Part shown: positions 21,575 through 27,660 of the stretch, piece after piece | Position numbering within the stretch: position 1 is the first letter of the stretch | Layout: each line of letters opens with the position of its first letter | Source of the DNA: JAWWPY01 sp964412845 | Lineage (GTDB): Bacteria > Actinomycetota > Actinomycetes > Streptosporangiales > Streptosporangiaceae | Assembly: GCA_964412845.1 (NCBI GenBank) | Contig: CAYPQM010000069.1 | Coordinates: forward strand, 1-34,517 | Reading direction: 5' to 3' | Length of the DNA: 34,517 nucleotides | Translations under genes and position numbers: made by a program | Notes under the pieces: generated by a model | The model's database searches: none | The model's input: the letters and a program-made list of their open reading frames with translations, nothing else | What the model was told of the DNA's origin: nothing

Positions 21575-21649
21575 GGTGGCTTAGCTCAGTTTGGCCAGAG
21601 CACCGGCTCGTCACGCCGGGGGTCGCGAGTTCGAATCTCGTAGTCACCG
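21575..21649 (+). tRNA. tRNA-Asp(GUC) with C33
   Basis: Acceptor GGTGGCT/AGTCACC; D-stem GCTC/GAGC; anticodon arm CCGGC-TCGTCAC-GCCGG, C33; T-arm GCGAG-TTCGAAT-CTCGT; G73 as in Asp. No CCA. Confidence 0.88.
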
Positions 21650-21653
21650 CCGC

Positions 21654-21727
21654 GCCCGCATAACTCAGTGGAAGAGTGCCGGCTCGACAAGCCGGATGCC
21701 CAGGTTCGGCTCCTGGTGCGGGTACCA
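21654..21727 (+). tRNA. tRNA-Val(GAC) with C33 and UUCGGCU T-loop
   Basis: Acceptor GCCCGCA/TGCGGGT; D-stem ACTC/GAGT; anticodon arm CCGGC-TCGACAA-GCCGG, C33; T-arm CCAGG-TTCGGCT-CCTGG, G replacing A58; A73 and an encoded CCA. Confidence 0.86.
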
Positions 21728-21728
21728 A

Positions 21729-21802
21729 GCTCCGGTAGCACAACGGATAGTTGCGCCTGCCTACGAAGCAGGAGGGTGGGAGTTCGAATCTCTCTCGGAG
21801 CG
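21729..21802 (+). tRNA. tRNA-Arg(ACG)
   Basis: Acceptor GCTCCGG/TCGGAGC; D-stem GCA/TGC; anticodon arm CCTGC-CTACGAA-GCAGG; T-arm GGGAG-TTCGAAT-CTCTC; G73. No CCA. A34 would be deaminated to inosine by TadA, as in chromosomal Arg(ACG). Confidence 0.9.
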
Positions 21803-21807
21803 CGCAA

Positions 21808-21879
21808 GCCCGGTTAGCTCAGCGGAAGAGCGCCTCGTTCACACCGAGGAGGTCCGGCGGTCGGCACGTCGATCGGGCA
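21808..21879 (+). tRNA. tRNA-Val(CAC) with GUCGGCA T-loop
   Basis: Acceptor GCCCGGT/ATCGGGC; D-stem GCTC/GAGC; anticodon arm CCTCG-TTCACAC-CGAGG; T-stem CGGCG/CGTCG around GTCGGCA; A73 then CTG. Same odd T-loop as tRNA-Thr(CGU). Confidence 0.82.
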
Positions 21880-21897
21880 CTGGGGATTCAGCACCGT

Positions 21898-21972
21898 GGT
21901 GGATATAGCTCAATGGCAGAGCGCCGGGATGTGACCCCGGAGACATGGGTTCGATACCCGTTATTCACCCCA
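21898..21972 (+). tRNA. tRNA-His(GUG) with G-1:C73
   Basis: Acceptor GTGGATA/TATTCAC extended by G-1 pairing with C73, the histidine identity pair; D-stem GCTC/GAGC; anticodon arm CCGGG-ATGTGAC-CCCGG; T-arm ATGGG-TTCGATA-CCCGT; encoded CCA. Retention of G-1:C73 argues for selection on charging. Confidence 0.9.
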
Positions 21973-21973
21973 G

Positions 21974-22054
21974 GCGCGAGTTGAGCAGGCGGTGTGCTCT
22001 GCGGGCCGTAACCCCGTCGCCTCGGCATTGAAGGTTCGATTCCTTCCTCGCGCA
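21974..22054 (+). tRNA. tRNA-Tyr(GUA) with C33
   Basis: Class II. Acceptor GCGCGAG/CTCGCGC; D-arm GAGC/GCTC; anticodon arm GCGGG-CCGTAAC-CCCGT, C33; 13-base variable arm; T-arm GAAGG-TTCGATT-CCTTC; A73. No CCA. Confidence 0.87.
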
Positions 22055-22058
22055 CGAT

Positions 22059-22130
22059 GCTTCCATGGTCCAGTGGACAGGACTCCGCTTTCCGAAGGCG
22101 GCAGCGCAGGTTCGAGTCCTGCTGGAAGCG
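22059..22130 (+). tRNA. tRNA-Arg(CCG)
   Basis: Acceptor GCTTCCA/TGGAAGC; D-stem GTCC/GGAC; anticodon arm CCGCT-TTCCGAA-GGCGG; T-arm GCAGG-TTCGAGT-CCTGC; G73. No CCA. Confidence 0.9.
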
Positions 22131-22134
22131 CCCG

Positions 22135-22206
22135 GGGCTCATAGTGCAGGGGACAGCACGGCTTCCTCCTAAGAAGCAGGCGGACGTTCGAATCGTCCTG
22201 AGTCCG
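22135..22206 (+). tRNA. tRNA-Arg(CCU)
   Basis: Acceptor GGGCTCA/TGAGTCC; anticodon arm GCTTC-CTCCTAA-GAAGC; T-arm GGACG-TTCGAAT-CGTCC; G73. No CCA. G3:U70 is present, a potential alanine determinant in an arginine tRNA. Its 3' half is duplicated immediately downstream. Confidence 0.85.
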
Positions 22207-22210
22207 CAGC

Positions 22211-22243
22211 AGCAGGCGGACCTTCGGCTCGTCCTGAGTCCGC
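22211..22243 (+). repeat. Duplicated 3' half of tRNA-Arg(CCU) with an altered T-loop
   Basis: A 33-base copy of 22175-22207 with three differences, all in or next to the T-loop: TTCGAAT became TTCGGCT, and the closing G became C. It shows how non-canonical T-loops can arise in the array by partial duplication. Confidence 0.8.
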
Positions 22244-22248
22244 GCAGT

Positions 22249-22320
22249 GACCGCATGACCGAGTGGCTGAGGTAGCAGTCCGCAAAACTGCGCAGGGCGG
22301 TTCGATTCCGCCTGCGGTCT
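22249..22320 (+). tRNA. tRNA-Cys(GCA) with C33
   Basis: Acceptor GACCGCA/TGCGGTC; anticodon arm GCAGT-CCGCAAA-ACTGC, C33; T-arm GGCGG-TTCGATT-CCGCC; U73, the cysteine identity base. CACCA follows, so CCA is not in register. Confidence 0.87.
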
Positions 22321-22354
22321 CACCATGGTGTTCCGCTGTGGGCTCATCGTGCTG

Positions 22355-22508
22355 CCAGGTGCCGGGCGAGTCGAAGCCGCGCCGGTTACCACTGTGAATG
22401 GGGAGGCTGCAGGTTCGAGTCCTGTCCACCTGGGGCGACCTGGGTGTGTAGCTCAATTGGCAGAGCGCCTAAACCCGGTGCGCATCCCCACATTCGCCCG
22501 GCACCAGG
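22355..22508 (+). ncRNA. Y RNA-like element 2, YrlA-type tRNA mimic
   Basis: It closes with GGTGCCGGGCGAGT (22358-22371) paired to ATTCGCCCGGCACC (22492-22505), 14 bp, plus two outer C-G pairs. The 5' strand continues CGAAG, giving GTCGAAG, opposite CCCCAC. A second helix is CGCGCCGGTT (22378-22387) with AACC-C-GGTGCG (22472-22482). Inside, in order: a small hairpin, a T-arm GCAGG-TTCGAGT-CCTGT (22409-22425), an 8-bp acceptor-like stem CACCTGGG/CCTGGGTG capped by a GCGA (GNRA) tetraloop (22427-22446), TGTA, and a D-arm GCTC-AATTGGCA-GAGC (22451-22466). This T-acceptor-D order with a sealed acceptor end is the tRNA mimicry known for YrlA RNAs. It ends ~105 bases before the Ro60 gene. Alternative readings as a His-like tRNA or truncated Ala tRNA explain less. 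Confidence 0.8.
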
Positions 22509-22571
22509 CAGCACGAACCTCGCCGACCACCACCCCATATCCGCACGACCGCAGTCCTCGCACGCCCACAT

Positions 22572-22589
22572 CTGCCCCATCAGGGGCAG
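22572..22589 (+). promoter_or_regulatory. Hairpin in the leader of the Ro60 gene
   Basis: CTGCCCC/GGGGCAG with an ATCA loop ends ten bases before the GAGGAGAGG Shine-Dalgarno. It may act in RNA stability or translation. The 22509-22571 stretch holds nothing else recognisable. Confidence 0.45.
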
Positions 22590-22611
22590 GTCGAACGAGG
22601 AGAGGTGAGCC

Positions 22612-24276
22612 ATGGCACGCGACCCGCTGGCCGCGGTCAGCACCGTCAGCACGCCGCAGACCCGGCGCATCCCCGGCCGCACCGACCAGGTGCGCAACAA
22701 CGCCGGCGGGTACGTGTTCGGCAAGGACCTGTGGACCAAGCTGGAAGACTTCCTGATCCTCGGCACCACGGGCGGCACCTACTACCTGCGTGAGGACCGG
22801 CTGACCGAGGCCAACGTGGACGTGCTGGTGCAGGCCATCCAGGAGGACGGCCCGCGGGTGGTCCGCCTGGTGACCGGCATCTCGGCGGCCAGGCCACCCC
22901 GGGCACCGAAGAACCGGCCGGCCGTGTTCGCCCTGGCCGCCGCGTTCGCCTACGGGAACCCGGCCACCGTGCAGGCCGCCAAGGGCGCCTTCACGGAGGT
23001 GGTGCGCACCACCGATCACCTGTCCATGTTCTTCGGCTACGGCAAGCAGCTCGCCGGCAAGTCCACCGCGCAGGGCACGGCGCCGGTGACCGGCCGGGCG
23101 CTGCGTTCCGCGCTCGGGTCGTGGTTCCTGGTCGCGGAGGTGAACCGGGTCGCGTGGAAGGCAGCCAAGGCACGCCAGCGGGCCACCCCGGCCCGGGAGG
23201 CCTTCGCGCTGCGGGACGCGCTGCGCATCGCCCACCCGAAGGCCGACACCCCGCAGCGCCGGGCGCTGCTCGGCTGGCTGGCCGGGAACGTCACCGATGA
23301 CGACGCCCGGGGGCAGGTGCAGGCCATCGACGACTTCCTCACCGCGCAGGCGGTCGGCACGGAGGCGGCGGCGATCCAGGTCGTGACGGACCGCGGTGTG
23401 CCCTGGGAGTTCCTGCCGCCGGAGTTCCTCGCGTCGCCCAAGGCGTGGGAGGCACTGGCCGGGACGGTGGGCATGACCGCGCTGATCCGCAACCTGGCCC
23501 GGATGACCCGGATCGGCGCGATCGCGCCGTTCAACGCGACCGCGAAGCGGGTCGCGGAGCGGCTGACCGACGCCGACGCGCTGATCCGGGCCCGTGTCCA
23601 CCCGATGGACATCTTCCTGGCGCTGCGCGTCTACACCTCGGGCCGGTCCCAGCCCGACCCGCGAGCGGACGTGCAGACCTGGCACCCGGTGCCTGGCATC
23701 TGCGACGCGCTGGAGGAGGCGTATGAGAAGTCGTTCGGTCACGTGCCGCCGTCCGGGAAGCGGATCCTGGTCGCGGTCGACTCGTCGGGCTCGATGAGCT
23801 GGAGCGGCGCCCAGATCACCTTCGGTGGTTCGCCGATCGGCACCCCGTACGAGGTCGGCTGCGCCATGGCGGTCATCCTCAAGCGCATCGAGGGTGACAA
23901 CGTGCACGTGATCGACGTGGACACCGTCGTTCACCCATCGAAGATCACCGCGCGGACGAACCTGCGCGAGATCAGTACCTGGCCCGCCAGGGGCGGCGGC
24001 ACTGACCTGGCTCTTCCGTGTAGCTATGCGGGGCAGTCTGGTCTGCTGCTGGACGGTGTGGTGATCTTCACCGACGGTGAGACATGGGCAGGCCGGAGTC
24101 ACCCATCCCAGGCGCTGGCGGCCTACCGGCGCCAGTGCAACCCGGAGGTCCGGGTGGTGGTCGCGGCCATGGCGGCGGCCGGCCATACCATCGGCGAACC
24201 CCAGGACGCAGGTGTGCTGAACGTCGCGGGCATGGACGCCTCGCTGCCGAGGGTCGTTTCCGCGTTCATCCGCTGA
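22612..24276 (+). CDS. rsr: TROVE-domain Ro60 orthologue (Rsr)
   Basis: A 554-residue protein with start ATG 22612 behind GAGGAGAGG. The N-terminal two thirds is the HEAT-repeat TROVE ring: QVRNNAGGYVFGKDLWTKLEDFLILGTTGGTYYLREDRLT is the diagnostic Ro60 opening. It ends in a von Willebrand A domain with a complete metal site: D390-x-S392-x-S394 (AVDSSGS), T464 in GGGTDLAL and D488 in IFTDGE. Length matches the family. Ro60 rings bind Y RNA on the outer surface and single-stranded ends of misfolded RNA in the cavity; bacterial Rsr works with PNPase and other exoribonucleases and in stress. Here it follows a tRNA array with Y RNA-like elements, the last ~105 bases upstream, so RNA and protein partners are probably co-encoded. 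No rtcB/rtcA is present in the window. Confidence 0.95.
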   Translation: MARDPLAAVSTVSTPQTRRIPGRTDQVRNNAGGYVFGKDLWTKLEDFLILGTTGGTYYLREDRLTEANVDVLVQAIQEDGPRVVRLVTGISAARPPRAPKNRPAVFALAAAFAYGNPATVQAAKGAFTEVVRTTDHLSMFFGYGKQLAGKSTAQGTAPVTGRALRSALGSWFLVAEVNRVAWKAAKARQRATPAREAFALRDALRIAHPKADTPQRRALLGWLAGNVTDDDARGQVQAIDDFLTAQAVGTEAAAIQVVTDRGVPWEFLPPEFLASPKAWEALAGTVGMTALIRNLARMTRIGAIAPFNATAKRVAERLTDADALIRARVHPMDIFLALRVYTSGRSQPDPRADVQTWHPVPGICDALEEAYEKSFGHVPPSGKRILVAVDSSGSMSWSGAQITFGGSPIGTPYEVGCAMAVILKRIEGDNVHVIDVDTVVHPSKITARTNLREISTWPARGGGTDLALPCSYAGQSGLLLDGVVIFTDGETWAGRSHPSQALAAYRRQCNPEVRVVVAAMAAAGHTIGEPQDAGVLNVAGMDASLPRVVSAFIR

Positions 24277-24337
24277 GCCGGGAGGGCCGCCTTGGTCCCA
24301 CTCGCCGTGGCGGCTGAGGTTGCCGCCAGCGGCGCAG

Positions 24338-24377
24338 TCAAACGCCCCGGACGGAGTGATCCGCCGGGGCGTTTGGC
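24338..24377 (+). terminator. Terminator hairpin, copy 1 of a 40-bp repeat
   Basis: AAACGCCCCGG / CCGGGGCGTTT plus an inner CGGA/TCCG stem with a GTGA loop, 62 bases after the Ro60 stop. All 40 bases are identical to 29690-29729. In both places GTCAGGGG follows 16 bases later. Confidence 0.9.
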
Positions 24378-24576
24378 GTGCTGCGGGACCAGCGTCAGGG
24401 GTGGTCACGCGATCCGGGGGCAATCCCAGCCGCGGGCCCGGCCTGGCTTCTTTCCGCCTGCCGCCGCCAGAGCATGCGCCACATGGTGGCCAGTCCTCAG
24501 CAGCAGCCTCTTGTCGGCCGACCGGCGGGCAGATGACCCGGGACAAGGCGCATGCCGCGTTCAGATCCGGATGACC
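24378..24576. other. Non-coding stretch after the Ro60 terminator
   Basis: Starts with GTCAGGGG at the same distance from the hairpin as the tRNA-Phe fragment at 29744, then diverges. I see no gene or RNA in the remainder. Confidence 0.5.
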
Positions 24577-24642
24577 TCACCATCGGGCCTGTCGTCGTAA
24601 TCTGAGCACGGACATGTCGGCCAGAGCCCGCCGGGAAGTCAC
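24577..24642 (-). pseudogene. Truncated stub of a PIN-like toxin
   Basis: From GTG 24642, overlapping the antitoxin stop by four bases as in intact toxin-antitoxin operons, the frame reads VTSRRALADMSVLRLRRQARW and stops. The first dozen residues resemble the N-terminus of PIN-domain toxins (RRALADTSV, with the metal-site Asp). The rest is gone. Confidence 0.5.
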
Positions 24643-24896
24643 CACGGCAGATCGTCAGTCGTCTCGGTCAGGGCCGCCCGCAGTTCCTCAGCCAGGCCCG
24701 TGGGTACCGGGACCCAGGCGAACCAGGTCGTGGCCGATCTCTGCTGCGGGCAGCCACTGCCGCCGCCGTGCCAGCGGGATGATCTTCGCAACGGGGCGGT
24801 TGGCCTTGAGAACCTCGATCTCCTCGGCCGCCTCAACACGTCGCAGCACTTCCGCGGCGTGTGGTTACGGAGATCGCGTGCGGGAATGGCACTCAT
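24639..24896 (-). pseudogene. Phd/YefM-type antitoxin with two compensating frameshifts
   Basis: The ORF begins MSAIPARDLRNHT, the DNA-binding start of Phd/YefM antitoxins, then becomes Arg/Pro nonsense, and regains a plausible antitoxin end (LAEELRAALTETTDDLPW). The missing middle is readable in the next frame as AEVLRRVEAAEEIEVLKANRPVAKIIPLARR in two parts, so an indel just after NHT and another near residue 65 explain it. With the stub toxin downstream this is a dead toxin-antitoxin module. Confidence 0.75.
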
Positions 24897-24907
24897 CCTC
24901 GGATCAC

Positions 24908-25693
24908 CTACCAGCGCACATCACGCGCGTTCCCGCTGGTCGATGGTGGGTCGCATGAGACGGTCGCAGGATTCACCGGGACCGTGGATCGTATGGGTGC
25001 GGGGTTGCTTGCGGGCGGTTCTGCGCCCGGCCGGGTTCGGCGCCCCTTCGGGCCGCTGGCGGCCTCAAGGCCGTTGGCGCGATGGGGTGGGACTGTCGCG
25101 GCGTGCCGGGCGCGGGCGATCATGAGCGCGCTGGCGGCAACGCCGGTCCAGCCGAGGACGGTCAGCCGCGGGTCGGACTTGTGCACGCCGTAAACGCCCC
25201 AGCAGAGGAGTTCGGCGAAGATGAGCTGCCAGGTCCCGGACGAGATCCCCGTCGGCCGGTCGGTGCGGTAGGCGGTCCAGACCGACGGCGCGACCTGAAG
25301 CACAAACGACGCGGCGAGCGCGGTGCCGAGCCCGGCGCGGCCACCGGCCGCTGCGGCGAGGGCGAGCAAGGCGCCCCAGCCGGCGGTGGCCGCCGCGGGC
25401 CGGCGCGGGACGCCACCGCGGCGGCCGAGCAGGACAGCGAGCGCGCCTGCCAGGACGGTCGAGGATGTCGCCGGCACGAGCGCTGTCCAGAATCGGGAGA
25501 GCGCGAAGTAGGCGATCCACCCGCCGTTGCTCACGCTCGTCAGCGCTGCCCACGACCACGACACCCCGGCCGCGTCGCCAGTGCGCCAGACCAGGGTTAG
25601 CTGCGGCAGGAACTGCGGCACCGCGAACACTGCCGCCGCGACCGGAAGCCAGTCCAGCACTGCGTCCACCTGTGGATCGCCTTCCCCGGCCAC
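24908..25693 (-). CDS. PQ-loop repeat membrane protein
   Basis: A 261-residue protein from GTG 25693. It has about seven hydrophobic helices with two PQ-loop-like signatures: FLPQLTLVWRTGDAAGVSWSW (residues ~28-48) and VAPSVWTAYRTDRPTGISSGTW (~130-151). The family includes SWEET/SemiSWEET sugar carriers and lysosomal amino-acid exporters. The C-terminal ~60 residues are disordered and Pro/Arg-rich. It diverges from an Lrp/AsnC regulator gene 93 bases away, an arrangement typical of a transporter controlled by its neighbour, so an amino-acid or small-molecule substrate is plausible. Confidence 0.8.
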   Translation of the reverse strand: MAGEGDPQVDAVLDWLPVAAAVFAVPQFLPQLTLVWRTGDAAGVSWSWAALTSVSNGGWIAYFALSRFWTALVPATSSTVLAGALAVLLGRRGGVPRRPAAATAGWGALLALAAAAGGRAGLGTALAASFVLQVAPSVWTAYRTDRPTGISSGTWQLIFAELLCWGVYGVHKSDPRLTVLGWTGVAASALMIARARHAATVPPHRANGLEAASGPKGRRTRPGAEPPASNPAPIRSTVPVNPATVSCDPPSTSGNARDVRW

Positions 25694-25708
25694 AGGGGCT
25701 ATGGCCGC

Positions 25709-25736
25709 CTGGCGGTGAATATATGCCAGTTCTGGC
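25709..25736. promoter_or_regulatory. Candidate Lrp-type operator between divergent genes
   Basis: CTGGC and GCCAG flank an AT-rich GAATATAT centre (25709-25729), followed by the palindrome CCAGTTCTGG (25727-25736). The layout resembles Lrp/AsnC sites: a palindrome with an AT-rich core between regulator and target. Confidence 0.45.
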
Positions 25737-25786
25737 CGTTCTTTCTTGCGGTCTTATGCTCACTGGCGGCCTCAAATGCAAAGATC

Positions 25787-26296
25787 ATGCGCATGGACGC
25801 GATTGACAGGCAGATCCTTGCTGAACTCCAAGTCGAGGGCCGGCTGACCGTCACCGAGCTCGCCGAGCGGGTCCGGCTCAGCGCAGCGCCGTGCCACCGG
25901 CGGCTGCGCGTGCTGGAGCGAACAGGAGTGATCAAGGGGTACCGGGCCGTGGTCGACCCGGCTGCGGTCGGCCTCGGGTTCGAGGTTCTCGTCAGCGTCA
26001 CGATGGGCTGCGAGGACGCCGCCACCATCACCGAGTTCGAGGCGGGGCTCGCCGCCGTCCCCGAGGTCCGGCACGCGGAGCGGCTGTTCGGCGATCCCGA
26101 CTACCTGCTGCGCATCGTCACGACCGATCTCTCCGGGTATGCTGCGCTGCGCGACGAAGCACTCGCCACCCTGCCCGGCGTGCAGCGGCTCACCTCGACC
26201 ATCGTGATGAAGCGCGTCGTCGATGACCGGCCACTCCCTCTCAAGCCGACCGCAGGCCGCGGCCCGCAGCGCGCCCTTCCGCGCAGGACACTCTGA
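25787..26296 (+). CDS. Lrp/AsnC-family transcriptional regulator
   Basis: A 169-residue protein; ATG 25787 (MRMDAIDRQILAELQVEGRL) is preferred to the earlier ATG at 25715, which lies in the intergenic operator, and ATG 25793 is also possible. The N-terminal winged HTH is LTVTELAERVRLSAAPCHRRLRVLERTGVIKGYRAVVDPAAVGL. The C-terminal RAM ligand domain contains EFEAGLAAVPEVRHAERLFGDPDYLLRIVTTDLSGY. A basic tail ends the protein. It probably controls itself and the divergent PQ-loop gene in response to an amino acid. Confidence 0.9.
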   Translation: MRMDAIDRQILAELQVEGRLTVTELAERVRLSAAPCHRRLRVLERTGVIKGYRAVVDPAAVGLGFEVLVSVTMGCEDAATITEFEAGLAAVPEVRHAERLFGDPDYLLRIVTTDLSGYAALRDEALATLPGVQRLTSTIVMKRVVDDRPLPLKPTAGRGPQRALPRRTL

Positions 26297-26623
26297 GTCC
26301 CGTGACGCGCCTGCCTGGAGGTCAACGTCGTGGGAACATGGCTGGCCTGCCGCGCCGCCGCCCCGCCCATACGGGCAGTCGGCCACGCCGGGCGGCAGGG
26401 GCCCTGCCCAGATCGGCGGAGAGTAGCGCTGCCGCCTGTCGAGGCTGATCGCGATGCCGCGGGCCGGCGCGCCGCCTGCGGCTCAGTTAGGAGCCGCACT
26501 CCTGGGGTAGCCCGACTGGCGTTGGGCCGACCGGGGCTGGTTTTGTACTGTCCCTGCGGGCAGGCTAGGCCCAGCGCGTCTGCGCCTTGACCGTGAATGT
26601 GCTCGCCCAAGGAGATGGCCAAC
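26297..26623. other. Intergenic region with a possible promoter
   Basis: No gene recognised. TTGGGC (26522) and TACTGT (26546) with an 18-base spacer could drive the small gene at 26624, which has the ribosome binding site AAGGAG. Confidence 0.4.
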
Positions 26624-26890
26624 ATGACCGAGAACGATCCGGCCGGATCAACGCCACCCGAGGAGGAGCCGGCCTTGTCGCGCCAGGAAGAGCCGGACAT
26701 CTCCCAGCCCGCCGAGGATCCCGGATACCTCACGGAAACGGGCGAGGCGGTCGGCGAGGACGGCTCGGTCGCTCCGATCATCGGTGGCCTGCCTGCCGTC
26801 GAGGGTTCGGCCTGGGATATAGGCGCCCCGCGGGACGAGCGCGGTGCGGGCCTGGCTGATGAGCAGGCCAGCCGGGCGGACCAGGATTGA
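26624..26890 (+). CDS. Small acidic hypothetical protein
   Basis: An 88-residue, strongly acidic, probably disordered protein from ATG 26624 (MTENDPAGSTPPEEEPALS), preferred over ATG 26597 because AAGGAG lies just upstream. No Cys and no hydrophobic core. Family unknown; real because of the ribosome binding site and codon use. Confidence 0.55.
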   Translation: MTENDPAGSTPPEEEPALSRQEEPDISQPAEDPGYLTETGEAVGEDGSVAPIIGGLPAVEGSAWDIGAPRDERGAGLADEQASRADQD

Positions 26891-26933
26891 CCATGATCCT
26901 CCGCCTGCTTTCGAGCGGCGAGGAGTAACAGAT

Positions 26934-27068
26934 ATGGACGGCCCCGCTGACCCGGAGCCAGACACAACCGAACAGATCGAAGCCTTAGCGAGTTTTGACC
27001 GCCGGAACCTCCATTACGTTCGGGTGACCATGCCAGCGGAGTTTGGCCCGGCCTCCGGGCCCAGGTGA
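26934..27068 (+). CDS. Short hypothetical ORF, possibly truncated
   Basis: A 44-residue ORF (MDGPADPEPDTTEQIEAL) behind GAGGAG, ending HYVRVTMPAEFGPASGPR fourteen bases before the tRNA-Phe fragment at 27082. The end of a larger gene may have been lost at the integration site. Confidence 0.4.
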   Translation: MDGPADPEPDTTEQIEALASFDRRNLHYVRVTMPAEFGPASGPR

Positions 27069-27081
27069 GATGCTGAGTGAG

Positions 27082-27121
27082 TGGTCAGGGGCGGGGTTGA
27101 ACCGCCGATCTTCCGCTTCAG
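27082..27121 (-). repeat. tRNA-Phe 3'-end fragment, decayed attachment site
   Basis: Minus strand reads from the anticodon loop through GCGGAAG to the T-arm and acceptor end of tRNA-Phe, with several substitutions and two bases lost in the loop relative to 29744-29785. No 5' half is present. It is likely an att remnant of a tRNA-Phe integrating element. Confidence 0.65.
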
Positions 27122-27660
27122 GTGTAGGAGGTGCCCAGGTCGTAGGGATCGCCGCAGCGTGGATGGTTGCCCACGTGCGCCTCTAGGCGGGACTGGTTGC
27201 CGACGTTGCCGTCACGGTTGCCGTCACGCAACCGAGAGCACGGGCGGCCGCTGCCAGGTGGTCAGCATGCCGCGCACCGGCCGCGCCGGGTCGGCCGGGA
27301 CAGGCCGCACGCCCGGCGCGAGCGCGACCGGACGGTGCCCTTCCTACGCAAGCACGACTAGATCTGGCAGTACTCAATGGCCTCTTCGTCCCGAAGCCAA
27401 CCAGCTGCCTCCGTTGACAGACTTTGCTGTGCCCGGCCTGCACGAGGTCGTCCGCTGCCGTGCGCTGTTGTCCGCCGTTATCGGCGGCGATCGTTACTCA
27501 CATGGTTACTCGGTCTAGCGATCGGGGTCATCGCGGTGGCCGAGCAGCCATCGCCCTGGGCGGTGGAGTGGCGCCCACCAGGTCTCCTCGCAGCGGGGGT
27601 CGTTGCATTGGACGTGCGCGATCGTGCAGCGTTAGGTGCGCTCTGTCGATTCGCTGCTGC
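27122..27660. other. Non-coding, degenerate region
   Basis: No convincing gene. It contains a 23-base segment (27204-27226, core GTTGCCGTCACGGTTGCCG) repeated exactly at 29670-29692 beside the integrase, and short broken reading frames that I cannot assign. Confidence 0.5.

Noticed and set aside
18578..22256. Many short minus-strand proteins containing phrases such as GLDSNQR or GGVEPP
   Set aside because: They are antisense translations of tRNA T- and anticodon arms, a well-known artefact, and overlap the tRNA genes.
22385..22433. tRNA-His-like gene with loop CTGTGAA at 22392
   Set aside because: The anticodon stem has a mismatch, the D-region is far too long, and a complete tRNA-His with G-1:C73 exists at 21898. 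The Y RNA-like fold uses all bases and explains the T-arm, sealed stem and D-arm order.
22442..22487. Truncated tRNA-Ala starting GGGTGTG-TA-GCTC
   Set aside because: GGGTGTG can pair with CGCATCC, but no anticodon or T-arm remains; the D-arm is better explained as part of the Y RNA-like element.
18060..22510. CRISPR array
   Set aside because: Repeated TTCGA-containing units are tRNA T-arms; there is no constant repeat length or unique-spacer pattern.
25065..25781. 238-residue minus-strand ORF overlapping the PQ-loop gene
   Set aside because: Arg/Gly/Pro-rich frame shadow lacking hydrophobic helices or PQ motifs.
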